A DNA stretch of 64,000 nt from Lentibacillus daqui (GTDB lineage Bacteria; Bacillota; Bacilli; Bacillales; Amphibacillaceae), in contig NZ_CP114176.1 of assembly GCF_027186265.1 (NCBI RefSeq), forward strand, positions 2,542,001 to 2,606,000. Reading direction: 5' to 3'. Positions 6,976 to 16,038 of this stretch are shown here, piece after piece (position 1 is the first letter of the stretch; every line of letters starts with the position of its first letter). The position numbers and the translations under genes are program-made. Below the pieces are notes generated by a model that was given only the letters and a program-made list of their open reading frames with translations, did not search any database and had not been told where the DNA came from.

Positions 6976-9933
6976 TTATGAAGAAATGCGAACAGTATTT
7001 TCTATATGAACAACTTTTCCGTTACGAACCGTATTTTTGACATCGTTCTTGCAAGTAAACAAGATAATTTGCTGTTTTTCGGCAATGGTTTCTAAAATGG
7101 TTAGCATGTTTTCCGTTCGCAAAGCATCAAAATGGACAAACGCATCGTCAATCACAAACGGCAAACCATGTTGCTCACTCATCACCTCACTAATGGCGAT
7201 CCGCAAAGACACATACAACTGGTCGGTTGTCCCCTTGGATAATTCATTCACAGAATAACGTATTTGATCAGTCGACATCACCTGAATAAACTGGTTCCCT
7301 TGTGATACTGCAACGCTCGTATACTTATGATTCGTTAATTTGGCGAAATAGGCACTTGTTTTGTCCATCACCGCCTGCAAATATTTATCCCGATAATCGC
7401 GTTTCGTTTCGATTAACAGTTCTTTGGCCGTTTTTAATACAGCCCATTTCCTGGCGAACTCCTCCAATTGTTCCCGCTCCATCTCAAACCGGTGCAGCAA
7501 CTGCGAGTACTGTTGTGATGTTTCCAGTCTGTTAATTTCCGCGTTTTGATCGGCCAATGCCTGCCGCTTTGTATCCAGGGTTGTTTCCATAGACTTGATC
7601 GTGGAAAGATGATGCTCCTGCTCCTGTTTCAATTCTTGTTCTTGTAGTGAGGCCTTACAAACTTTTTTCCACTCGTCTTGTGAAAAAAAGGAAGAAAGCT
7701 GATCATTTACCACAGCAAGTTTGGTGCGAAAATCATTAATTGCCTCCCATGTTTTCGCCTTTTGAAAGAATTCCTCCTCTGTTTCTACCACGGCTGCCTT
7801 ATATAATGTTTGTTGCTCTTTTTGGTAAACACGCATCCGCTGCTTGACCGTCTCCAGTTGCGATACATTATCCTGAATCAGACGGTCCAAGTGTTCCTTA
7901 CGTTCGTTTGTTTGCTGGTGATCCTTGACAAGCTTCTCCAATCGTTTCATGTTTTCATCAACTGATTTGCTAGTCGATTCCCCATCGCTTCCTTGAAAAA
8001 ACGTCTGCATATTCTTCGCAAATTGGTCCATTTCTTGCTCTATCGTTGCTTGTTTTTCGGCGATTTGTTTGATTTCTCTATATACGCTCAGCGCACTGCG
8101 CAATGCATGATAAAGCGGTGTCCAATATGCTAAATCTACTTCCCGCAAAAATGGATAGATCGCATATTGCTGCTCGATTTGCTGCTGTAAACGTTCCTGT
8201 TTCACCTCCAACGTGTTCTTGCGTTCGGCTAACGTTAACCATTGCACATTGGCGGTTTTAAGCTGATCCTTAATAGCAGAAAGTTCTGCTTCATGACGCT
8301 CATTTTTTGCCAATAAATCCTTTGCCTCCATCCATGCTTGTTCGGTGACATACAGTGGCGCCTGTTCCTCATGTTCAAACAATTGCTCCATATCCCTCAG
8401 CGATCGTTTCATCCATCCCCAGCATCCGATCCCGATAACTAGTATCACGACAATGGTGATCCATACATTGGTTCTATCAAACACCCACAATCCACCAAGA
8501 CAGATCAAGGCTGCGAAGAAACTTCCAATCAATACCTGTTTTGCCGACTTTTCCTTTTTCTGTTTCAATTGTTGCCATTGCTTTGAACCTGTTTGATGTT
8601 GATTTTCGGATTGCGTCTGTTGTTGATAGGTTTGTACCGTCTGTCTTAACTCCTCGACACGTGAACCGGATAAAACCTGCGTCTGTAATGTTTCTTGCTG
8701 CTCGAGTAGATCCTGTTGCTGACGTTTGGCTATCCGTTCTTCCTGTTCAAATTGTTCCCATTCCAGTGCGATTTGATTGCTATTTTGCACAAGTTTATTC
8801 CAAGTATCTTCTGTATGAAAGGATAAAGACAGCATCGCTAAATCATCAGTCGTGATTCCAATGTTTAATTGATCCAATGATGCTGTTAGTTGTGCTTCTT
8901 TTTGCTGTTTCTTCTCCAGAAGTTTCTGTTGATCGCGTTCTTTTTCCAAATAATTCGTTGCTTGTTCCAACAGTTCACACGCTTGTTCATAAACCGCATC
9001 ACTAACTTGATCGGCCATTAATTGTTTTTTATTGGCACGGTATGTTTCCAAGTTATCCATTATAACGGCGTGTTCACTTTGTATTGGCAAAAGCGCATCC
9101 TTTATCTGTTGAAACCGATTTACTCCATCTTCCGGAAAAGAAATCGATGTTGGCAGTGCTGCTAATTGTTTCTTATAAAAGCGATATTGCTGGATGAGTG
9201 GTAATGCCTGCATTTGTTTATCACAGAAAGAAAGCAACTGTTTTTCCTGTTGTAAATTTTGTTTTAACTGATTGATCTCGGTTTCCAATTGATCAATCAT
9301 GTCCTTTCGTTCGCGATAACTTGCCTCCTCCTGATCCGCCTGCTGTAATGATGTCCGCAATTCGTTTAACAAGGCCAGCTGTTCATTGATCACCGGCTTT
9401 TTTCCATACGGTTTAAACAACGCTGCCATTTGTGCATCTAATTGCTTTTCTACCTTCTGAATGTTTTTTGCCCCAGTCATTCCGATACTCAATAACACAT
9501 CACCAAGGTCCTCTTCCTTCATTTCCCGAAGCCCCGCCAAATCATTAGCAGAAAACGAAAAAATCGCCTGATAGGTCTGGAGGGTCATACCATTTAGTCG
9601 TTTATAAAGCCATGCTTCATCCTTGAATTGCCCATCACTCGTATAACATACAGCTGCTCCGTTCCTCTTGGCATCATAGCGTTCAACTGTATACTCCCCT
9701 ATTTCCGGATCATATAAAGTTAATCGTCCCCCCATTTTTGCCCCTGTTTTCGGGTGGAACAGCTCTCGTTTCTTTGGGGACAAACCAAATAACATAAACA
9801 AAATAAATTGATAGAGCGTTGATTTCCCCGATTCATTTTCCCCGTACAAGCATGTCAGGTTAGCCGATGAAAAATCAATTGTTTCATCATACCATTTGCC
9901 AAATCCGTCAATTGTTGCCTGTACGATTCTCAC
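6976..9933 (-). CDS. yhaN: YhaN, SMC/SbcC-like AAA ATPase
   Basis: A 985-aa ATPase related to the SbcC/Rad50 branch. Walker A (YGENESGKSTLYQFILF) lies near residues 30-46 and the Walker B/D-loop region (LPFVIDDAFVHFDALRTENML) near 920. Long coiled coils rich in Gln and Glu fill the space between. Unlike SbcC it carries a hydrophobic hairpin in the middle (about 465-505: GSFFAALICLGGLWVF, WITIVVILVIGIGCWGW), predicting membrane attachment. Its start overlaps the end of yhaO by 4 bp, so the two are translationally coupled. Probable role in DNA end processing at the membrane, inferred from the family. Confidence 0.9.
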   Translation of the reverse strand: MRIVQATIDGFGKWYDETIDFSSANLTCLYGENESGKSTLYQFILFMLFGLSPKKRELFHPKTGAKMGGRLTLYDPEIGEYTVERYDAKRNGAAVCYTSDGQFKDEAWLYKRLNGMTLQTYQAIFSFSANDLAGLREMKEEDLGDVLLSIGMTGAKNIQKVEKQLDAQMAALFKPYGKKPVINEQLALLNELRTSLQQADQEEASYRERKDMIDQLETEINQLKQNLQQEKQLLSFCDKQMQALPLIQQYRFYKKQLAALPTSISFPEDGVNRFQQIKDALLPIQSEHAVIMDNLETYRANKKQLMADQVSDAVYEQACELLEQATNYLEKERDQQKLLEKKQQKEAQLTASLDQLNIGITTDDLAMLSLSFHTEDTWNKLVQNSNQIALEWEQFEQEERIAKRQQQDLLEQQETLQTQVLSGSRVEELRQTVQTYQQQTQSENQHQTGSKQWQQLKQKKEKSAKQVLIGSFFAALICLGGLWVFDRTNVWITIVVILVIGIGCWGWMKRSLRDMEQLFEHEEQAPLYVTEQAWMEAKDLLAKNERHEAELSAIKDQLKTANVQWLTLAERKNTLEVKQERLQQQIEQQYAIYPFLREVDLAYWTPLYHALRSALSVYREIKQIAEKQATIEQEMDQFAKNMQTFFQGSDGESTSKSVDENMKRLEKLVKDHQQTNERKEHLDRLIQDNVSQLETVKQRMRVYQKEQQTLYKAAVVETEEEFFQKAKTWEAINDFRTKLAVVNDQLSSFFSQDEWKKVCKASLQEQELKQEQEHHLSTIKSMETTLDTKRQALADQNAEINRLETSQQYSQLLHRFEMEREQLEEFARKWAVLKTAKELLIETKRDYRDKYLQAVMDKTSAYFAKLTNHKYTSVAVSQGNQFIQVMSTDQIRYSVNELSKGTTDQLYVSLRIAISEVMSEQHGLPFVIDDAFVHFDALRTENMLTILETIAEKQQIILFTCKNDVKNTVRNGKVVHIENTVRISS

Positions 9934-11177
9934 GATGGGTCGCCTCCCTGATTTAACAGTTCCTGAAGAAGATATTGCTGCGCTTTTTGCTTAATTAATT
10001 CTTCCTCATCATTTGCTAGATGAGGTAAGTATTTTCGTGCCTGTCGATGCTGATATAATTCACTGATAAACGGCTTAATGGATGTATTCTCCGCATGTCT
10101 GACAAGTTCACCGAAAAAGTGCTCCCCTTGAGCGAGCATTTCCTCTGATGGCTTGACGACCTGTTCTAGTTGATGCTGATAAATGTATACCCAATTCACC
10201 TGCTGAAGGAAAGACTCATTGACCAGTTCTAAACAATCACTAATGATTCCATCTGTTTCCCATTTCTGGTGTTCCTGTGATGAACTCGTTAGCACAAGCG
10301 AAATGAGTTGCCGCCCTTTATTACGTTTGTCTGTTACTGTGTTTTCGATAACAGATGTCAACTGCTCAGCTTGCTTACAAGAGCTGATATCAAGTGTTAC
10401 GGTATGAAACTGAATCGACTGTAATGGAATAAATGATGACTGGATACCAGTTTGCGTCAATACCGTATAGTAACACCCTTTTTCCCCTGCCTCTTTCCGG
10501 TGACGGCCTTGGGTATTGCCTGGATAAATGATTGGCGGGTTCTCCGCAAGTGTTTCCCGTTGATGAATATGTCCCAATGCCCAATAATCAAACGGCTGTT
10601 GTTTCAGATCGGCCACAGCAAACGGGGCATACGTGTCATGCTCCGTGTTACGATGTAAACTGCCATGTAACATCGCAATATGAAACGGAATGTCGTTATG
10701 ATGAATCACGAATTCTTGCGCTTTATTTGTAAGTACTGCCTGATTTTCATAACTAAACCCGTAAATTGCAGCAAGCTTTTCCCCATCCTTTTCGTAAATA
10801 AACGAGCGTACCGTTTCATCCGGAAAAATAAACACATTATCCGGGTAGGTAATCGGATAGCGGTTCCCGTTGATATAGTCATGATTCCCGTATGATATAA
10901 AAACCGAAATATGATGATGATTCAGTTTCACAAATAAATCTCTTAGTTTAATTTGCGCCTTCAGACTTGGCCGCTCATTATCAAATAAATCACCAACAAG
11001 CAAAATAAGATCAACCTGCTTATCAATTGCAGTTTCCACGAGCCGGTTCAGCGCCATAAATGTACTTTCTTGAATTTCTTTAAAAATAGCTTCCGGAACA
11101 CGGGCTAACCCCTTAAATGGGGTATCCAAATGCAGGTCAGCCGCATGCAAAAAAGAAATTTGCTTCTGTTCGGGCAA
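9930..11177 (-). CDS. yhaO: YhaO, SbcD-like metallophosphoesterase
   Basis: Calcineurin-like phosphoesterase of about 415 aa, the predicted nuclease partner of YhaN. Metal-binding motifs are in order: DLHLDTP (D-x-H) at the N-terminus, GDLFDNERP, GNHDYINGNRYP, MLHGSL and GHIHQRE. The C-terminal third is the SbcD-type cap/capping helix region. The start is uncertain: AAAGGTGG precedes a GTG (11183) and a TTG (11177), and a further in-frame GTG lies at 11228. The B. subtilis protein begins close to the HAADLHLD motif, which favours the short forms. Confidence 0.88.
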   Translation of the reverse strand: MPEQKQISFLHAADLHLDTPFKGLARVPEAIFKEIQESTFMALNRLVETAIDKQVDLILLVGDLFDNERPSLKAQIKLRDLFVKLNHHHISVFISYGNHDYINGNRYPITYPDNVFIFPDETVRSFIYEKDGEKLAAIYGFSYENQAVLTNKAQEFVIHHNDIPFHIAMLHGSLHRNTEHDTYAPFAVADLKQQPFDYWALGHIHQRETLAENPPIIYPGNTQGRHRKEAGEKGCYYTVLTQTGIQSSFIPLQSIQFHTVTLDISSCKQAEQLTSVIENTVTDKRNKGRQLISLVLTSSSQEHQKWETDGIISDCLELVNESFLQQVNWVYIYQHQLEQVVKPSEEMLAQGEHFFGELVRHAENTSIKPFISELYQHRQARKYLPHLANDEEELIKQKAQQYLLQELLNQGGDPS

Positions 11178-11263
11178 CGTCACCACCACCTTTACCCTTA
11201 TCTTACCAAAGGCTATTGTAGCATGCACGTTCGAAAATATGACAAATTAATGTTGGCCTTAAC

Positions 11264-11539
11264 CAAAATCTATGGTTGACAGATTAGATGTAATTTTGAT
11301 ACAGGCGACCGCTACGGAAAAACACTACGCTTTCCGTGGGCTTGTCCTCAGCCTCCTTGCCCTGGCAAAGGGTATGCCGATGTTGGCCGCAAAGGCCGTT
11401 TTTAGTCGGCCTTCCTTAACACCGCACTTTTTCTGCGGGGTCTTCACACTGCGCATTCCCACAGGAGTCTCCGTGTTTTTCCTCCGCTAGCTAGTTTATC
11501 ATCACCATTTCTATTCATTATTTTCAACCATAGATTTTG
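11264..11539. repeat. MITE-like palindromic element with 16-bp terminal inverted repeats
   Basis: CAAAATCTATGGTTGA at 11264-11279 is repeated exactly inverted at 11524-11539. Inside lies a second imperfect palindrome: CTACGGAAAAACACTACG near 11312 pairs with CGTGTTTTTCCTCCG near 11485, with a GTGGG/CCCAC pair and a GC-rich centre. No coding region is present. The inner palindrome resembles intergenic repeats I know to be common in Bacillaceae. It fills the gap between yhaO and yhaP. Confidence 0.7.
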
Positions 11540-11591
11540 ATGCTGTCATTAATTTTTTGGGTTGATATTTCTACAGATTTGGCCGCATATT

Positions 11592-11620
11592 AAAAGACCA
11601 CACCCAGGTGGCCTTTATTT
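11592..11620 (-). terminator. Terminator of yhaQP
   Basis: On the minus strand AAAGGCCAC pairs with GTGGTCTTT across a CTGGGT loop, followed by TTTTAAT. It lies 11 bp after the yhaP stop codon. Confidence 0.7.
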
Positions 11621-11630
11621 ATAAAATCAG

Positions 11631-12881
11631 CTATTCTTTTTTCGACAATTTTAATGCCTTTTTCAAATCTTTTAACGAGCCGGCATTGCCATACATCAGT
11701 ACACCGCCCTTATAAATCCTAGCGCCAATGATTGCAAACAGCACAATCGTCGCCACTAAGATACCGATCGACAAAGCAACCTGCCAAATCGGAACATCGA
11801 CCATGCCGACCCTGAGAAACATCAACATCGGACTGAAAAATGGGATATACGAACTGATTTTTACAAAACTGGATTCTGGAACACCTAACCCAAACATGGC
11901 AATCATAAAAGCAGCGATAACCAGAAACATCATGGGCATCATTAGCTGCTGGACATCTTCTATTCTGCTAACCAATGATCCTAACATAGCTGCCAGTGTT
12001 GCATAAAGCAAATAACCAAGGATAAAAAAGACAACCGCGTAAACAAACAGGGAAAGGGACGCACCCCCAATACCAAAGTACGTAAAAATTTCACTGGTCA
12101 TGTCATCCTGTTTAGCGGAAACCATCAGATAACCCGCTCCAATAATCACAACAATTTGCGTGATCCCGACCAAAGCAATACCAAAAATCTTTGCAAACAT
12201 CTGTGTGACCGGTGACACGCTGGAGATCAATATTTCCATTACCCGTGAAGACTTTTCCGTGGCGACATCCTGGGCAATCATTTGTCCGTAAATCAACACC
12301 GTCATATATAATAAAAATAGCATGACATAAACAATACCTCGTGCTTGATTAAGCTCCTCATCGGTTTTTGCACTTTTATCCAAGGAAACCGTATGAAAGT
12401 CTACCGGTGCATAAATGTCAGCCAATGTTCCCTGATCAATTCCTGCCTGTTGCGTTGCCATGGAGATTTTCAACTGCTGTAATTGCTGTTCCATCGTCAT
12501 TTGTCGCTCAGAATCAGTGATCGTATTGGCGAAATACGTTGCTTCAGGTAATTTATTTTCATTCATAGACAAGACAACTAAAGCCTGATAATCCTCATCT
12601 GTAACGGCCTGTTTCCCTTCTTCCTCCGTACCATCAAAAGCAACCAGTTGGAAATCATCATCTGCACTTTTTACACTTTTCTGAAATGGCTTAAATAGTT
12701 CCCCAGATTCATCAATCACCGCGACTTTGTTATCCTCATCACCTGAAAACAAATTAATAATCGTTTGGATATTGGCAATGGCAAAAATGATTACTAACGA
12801 AATAAGCGTCGTAATCAAGAACGATTTAGCCTTAACCCTTGTCAAAAATGTATGTGACAAAATAATCCAAAATTTATTCAT
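11631..12881 (-). CDS. yhaP: YhaP, ABC-2 type exporter permease (NatB-like)
   Basis: Membrane subunit of an ABC exporter, 416 aa. One N-terminal membrane helix, an extracytoplasmic domain of about 130 residues, then six C-terminal helices (GIVYVMLFLLYMTVLIYG onward). The family includes NatB, a Na+-extrusion permease. The ATG at 12881 overlaps the yhaQ stop by 8 bp and is preceded by AGGTGACGCCT; a GTG three codons upstream is less likely. Substrate is not shown by sequence; Na+ or a toxic peptide are options. Confidence 0.85.
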   Translation of the reverse strand: MNKFWIILSHTFLTRVKAKSFLITTLISLVIIFAIANIQTIINLFSGDEDNKVAVIDESGELFKPFQKSVKSADDDFQLVAFDGTEEEGKQAVTDEDYQALVVLSMNENKLPEATYFANTITDSERQMTMEQQLQQLKISMATQQAGIDQGTLADIYAPVDFHTVSLDKSAKTDEELNQARGIVYVMLFLLYMTVLIYGQMIAQDVATEKSSRVMEILISSVSPVTQMFAKIFGIALVGITQIVVIIGAGYLMVSAKQDDMTSEIFTYFGIGGASLSLFVYAVVFFILGYLLYATLAAMLGSLVSRIEDVQQLMMPMMFLVIAAFMIAMFGLGVPESSFVKISSYIPFFSPMLMFLRVGMVDVPIWQVALSIGILVATIVLFAIIGARIYKGGVLMYGNAGSLKDLKKALKLSKKE

Positions 12882-13773
12882 AGGCGTCACCTACCTTCTC
12901 AATAAAAATATCATTCAATGATGGCTCTTCTAATTCAAACCTGCGAACAAAACCCTTACCCTGCAATTCCTGAAAAATCTCCTGTGATACTGCTTCATTT
13001 TCAATCTGCAAACTGCAACCTTCTGTTAATGACTTGTATTGGACAACCCCATGATGATCCCGCAAAAATTCCAATGATGCATCCGCATGGATTAATAGAT
13101 TTTTCTTGCCAAATGATCGTTTAATATCTCGCAGGCGTCCCTCAACAACCTGGTGTCCTTTATGCAAAATACACAAATGCTCGCAAAGTTCTTCCACATG
13201 TTCCATCCGATGTGATGAAAATACGATGGAAGTCCCTTGCTCCTTTAGTTCAACAACCGCTTCTTTCAACATTTCTACATTGACCGGATCCAGTCCGGAA
13301 AATGGTTCATCCAGAATCAACAATTTCGGCTGATGAATCACGGCGGAGATAAATTGAATTTTTTGCTGGTTCCCCTTGGATAATTCCTCTACCTTTTTAT
13401 CCAGATATTCCGGTACCTTTAATCGATCAAGCCATCCTGTTAGTTCGGTCAAAGCATCATGTTTGCTCATCCCCCGCAATTTTGCCAAATAAATAATTTG
13501 CTCACGAACCTTTAGCTTGGGATACAGCCCCCGTTCCTCTGGTAAATAACCGATTAAATGGCTTTTGTTATAACCGATTGAGTCTCCATTCCAAGTGATT
13601 GATCCTTGTGTTACATCCAACAATCCAAGGATCATCCGGAATGTGGTTGTTTTTCCTGCGCCATTCCCACCAAGAAACCCGTACATCTCTTTTTCCGGAA
13701 TTTCCAGTGATAAATGATCAACAGCTGTGTGCTTGTCAAACCGTTTGGTCACATTTTGTAACGATAATGTCAT
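12874..13773 (-). CDS. yhaQ: YhaQ, ABC exporter ATPase (NatA-like)
   Basis: ATPase partner of YhaP, 299 aa. Walker A GGNGAGKTTT near residue 35, signature LSKGNQQKIQF near 130, Walker B LLILDEPFSGLDPVN near 150, H-loop SSHRMEHVEEL. The C-terminal extension is typical of the NatA/DrrA group. The ATG follows GAGGAGAGGGTCTG. Overlap with yhaP shows a two-gene operon. Confidence 0.9.
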   Translation of the reverse strand: MTLSLQNVTKRFDKHTAVDHLSLEIPEKEMYGFLGGNGAGKTTTFRMILGLLDVTQGSITWNGDSIGYNKSHLIGYLPEERGLYPKLKVREQIIYLAKLRGMSKHDALTELTGWLDRLKVPEYLDKKVEELSKGNQQKIQFISAVIHQPKLLILDEPFSGLDPVNVEMLKEAVVELKEQGTSIVFSSHRMEHVEELCEHLCILHKGHQVVEGRLRDIKRSFGKKNLLIHADASLEFLRDHHGVVQYKSLTEGCSLQIENEAVSQEIFQELQGKGFVRRFELEEPSLNDIFIEKVGDAYE

Positions 13774-13959
13774 CAGACCCTCTCCTCTCTCCCGTTTATG
13801 TTACGTTATTAATTAGCTAATGGTTTCATTTATTTTTAATGCTTCCTGCTGGCATAGTAATCCCATTTTACCATGCTTTTTGGCTTTGATTGCAGGATTT
13901 TTTACGGGTGGTGTCGAATAGTATGAAATTAGGAAGAAATATTTCGGGAGGTAAAATAA

Positions 13960-14145
13960 ATGCGGACATACGTATTAACTGTTTTTGAAAAGAATGGAAA
14001 TAAATTACTTGATGAGTCATTTTCGGCGGAGAATGATACTGAAGCTAAAAAAGTGGGTCAAGCACGGCTGGAAGACGAGGGCTATACTGAATATACCCAC
14101 CGCTGCGTCTCACCAGAAGCAAAGCTGCTATTGTTTCACCGATGA
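13960..14145 (+). CDS. yhzD: YhzD-like small protein
   Basis: A 61-aa protein that matches the YhzD family along its length: an N-terminal strand TYVLTVFEKNG, a central Glu/Ala/Lys-rich helix and a conserved HRCVSPEAKLLLFHR tail. Function unknown. GGGAGG sits 11 bp before the ATG. It points toward the 21-bp array at 14236. Confidence 0.75.
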   Translation: MRTYVLTVFEKNGNKLLDESFSAENDTEAKKVGQARLEDEGYTEYTHRCVSPEAKLLLFHR

Positions 14146-14235
14146 GAAAAGGGACGTTTTCCTGCTCGGGGACAGGGAGAGGTTAATGAAACATCCAGAC
14201 GATATGTACAGTTCAATTCATTTTTCCGCACACTC

Positions 14236-14371
14236 GATCGATTTTGTACCCGCAAGATCAACTTTCCGTCCGGTTCGATCAACTTTTATGGGCACTTGAT
14301 CAACTTTTCGCCTAGTTCGATCAACTTTCACGCTTTATTGATCAACTTTGTTCCCGACCTGATCAATTTTT
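14236..14371. repeat. 21-bp-period array A (word GATCAACTTT)
   Basis: GATC occurs at 14236, 14256, 14277, 14298, 14319, 14340 and 14361: one step of 20 bp, then five of exactly 21. Five of the seven units continue as GATCAACTTT, usually with T(C/T) before the word. The remaining ~10 bp of each unit vary. In the one frame that reads the repeat (ARSTFRPVRSTFMGT) stops follow within the array, so it is not a peptide repeat. It lies between the 3' ends of yhzD and yheA. Confidence 0.85.
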
Positions 14372-14467
14372 GCCTAACTGACGGACATGCACTTTTTCAA
14401 AGGACTCAAGCAGGTACAACAGCCCGTTTATGAATTTCAAAGACCTTCATACGATCGTACCGAACAT

Positions 14468-14493
14468 AAAAAGACCCGGAAAAACTCCGGGTC
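14468..14493 (-). terminator. Terminator of yheA
   Basis: Perfect 8-bp stem GACCCGGA/TCCGGGTC with a five-base loop; on the minus strand it is followed by five T. It lies 17 bp past the yheA stop. Confidence 0.9.
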
Positions 14494-14509
14494 CCATTTA
14501 TGTATACTT

Positions 14510-14875
14510 TTACTGTTGCTGCTCTTCCGGATTACCGTAAAGTTCTTCCAATGGCTTAGTAATAATCCGGCTCACATCATTGATTACCAAATTTAACCGC
14601 TGTTCTTGTTCCATTAGTTTGGAAATGGCATCATGCTGTTGAACAAGCTCTACAATATTACGGGCCTTCTCCACTTCCTCCTCGGAAATATCTTCACCCT
14701 TCATTTGCTTTTCCTGTAATTCCATTTGGGTATCACGGAAATTATCAAACATTTGCTTTGCTGATGGGTCGTTCATCACTAGCTCATAGGCATCTTTCAA
14801 GTGATTGAATTCTTCACTTTCCCGTATGGCTTTTTCCAAATCATATGCACGATCGTAAATGTTTGGCACGATCAT
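14510..14875 (-). CDS. yheA: YheA, YlbF/YmcA family protein
   Basis: Small helical protein, 121 aa, of the YlbF/YmcA/DUF964 family. Conserved features include YDRAYDLEKAIRESEEF and a central AKQMFDNFRDTQMELQEKQMKGED segment. Relatives act with RNase Y and in competence and biofilm control, but YheA itself has no established role. Terminator immediately downstream; transcribed alone. Confidence 0.9.
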   Translation of the reverse strand: MIVPNIYDRAYDLEKAIRESEEFNHLKDAYELVMNDPSAKQMFDNFRDTQMELQEKQMKGEDISEEEVEKARNIVELVQQHDAISKLMEQEQRLNLVINDVSRIITKPLEELYGNPEEQQQ

Positions 14876-15045
14876 TCCTCCTCAATTTTCAGCTAAAACA
14901 ACTATAACAGAGGAGCGACCTCATGTATACCATTTTAAAAAATTGATCAAGCCAAATATCGGCGGAATCATGCTATAATGAATGTAATGTTATCCATCAA
15001 AACGAGCACAATTGTAATCGAATCATATTAAAAAGGATTTTGCAC

Positions 15046-15930
15046 ATGATCACAACACTACAAGCCATATTTCCATCATGTATTTTTATGAAAGATACCA
15101 AACACATCACAAAAACGGACTATCAATGGTTCATAACTGAAAACAATGAACTGATCGGTATCAAAAAGGATGAATTAACGGATAAAGATCACACATTATT
15201 GTCCGCTTTTTTAACACCTTATCATGTAGAACTGCCATCGATGACCGATGACGAACGATGGTGGACACAGCTGGTGCAACATGGAGAAATTCCCATCAAC
15301 CGTCCTATAGACAAATATCGGTTTGTCTTTTTTTCCTTCCCCATCAATCAGCTGGAGCCTGACGCATTTAAAGAAGCAATTCGGGATATTTTTACAACCA
15401 GGATCTCTATTCTATGGGAGAACAACCATACAGGAATAATTGTGGAAGAAACTGACGAAAGCCTTTCCTATGAGCAAATTGTCGATGTACTAATAAGCGA
15501 TTTATATGTCAATATTAAATTTTACGTTGGACCGTACCTGTATGATATAAAAAAGGCAAAACCATATTATCAGCAGCTGTTACACGATGCGCCAACCGTC
15601 TTTCACTACTCGACAGATAAGGTGGTGTCCTATATCACGGCGATTCCGTATTTGCTTATTGACCAAGCAAATGATACTTTCCTTCACTATGTTCCCGAGA
15701 TTGTTTTCCATGACGTATTAGCTGATAAAGAGCTGCTGGAAACAGTCGAAACATTCATTCAGCATAATTTGAACATCTCGGTAACAGCAAAAGAATTGTA
15801 TATGCACCGGAACAGTCTCCAATACCGAATTGATAAATTTATTGAAAAAACCGGGATTGATATCAGGCAGTTTCAAGCAGCTATGACCGTACAATTCGCC
15901 TTACTAATAAAAAAGCAGCTGGATTTGTAA
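15046..15930 (+). CDS. PucR-type helix-turn-helix regulator
   Basis: A 294-aa protein whose C-terminal 60 residues (ETFIQHNLNISVTAKELYMHRNSLQYRIDKF) form the PucR/CdaR-type DNA-binding domain. The N-terminal 230 residues match no domain I recognise. ATG 15046 follows AAAAGGA at a suitable distance; a TTG two codons upstream is less likely. It precedes msmX in the same direction with about 110 bp between, so it may control msmX or sugar use; that is inference. Confidence 0.75.
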   Translation: MITTLQAIFPSCIFMKDTKHITKTDYQWFITENNELIGIKKDELTDKDHTLLSAFLTPYHVELPSMTDDERWWTQLVQHGEIPINRPIDKYRFVFFSFPINQLEPDAFKEAIRDIFTTRISILWENNHTGIIVEETDESLSYEQIVDVLISDLYVNIKFYVGPYLYDIKKAKPYYQQLLHDAPTVFHYSTDKVVSYITAIPYLLIDQANDTFLHYVPEIVFHDVLADKELLETVETFIQHNLNISVTAKELYMHRNSLQYRIDKFIEKTGIDIRQFQAAMTVQFALLIKKQLDL

Positions 15931-16038
15931 ACGTGCACAAAATAACGAAAGATCTTCGGGCATGTTTACTATTTCCCCTTTTCAAACTTTTTTATACAAT
16001 AGATGTATGAAAGGGATTACATGGAGGAGATATGAAAA

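Noticed and set aside
13985..14299. Plus-strand frame overlapping yhzD and array A
   Set aside because: It overlaps the recognisable yhzD in another frame and ends within the array; no start signal.
14236..14371. CRISPR array
   Set aside because: Repeat word is only ~10 bp and spacers ~10 bp, far too short; no cas genes in the window. The same applies to the other two arrays.
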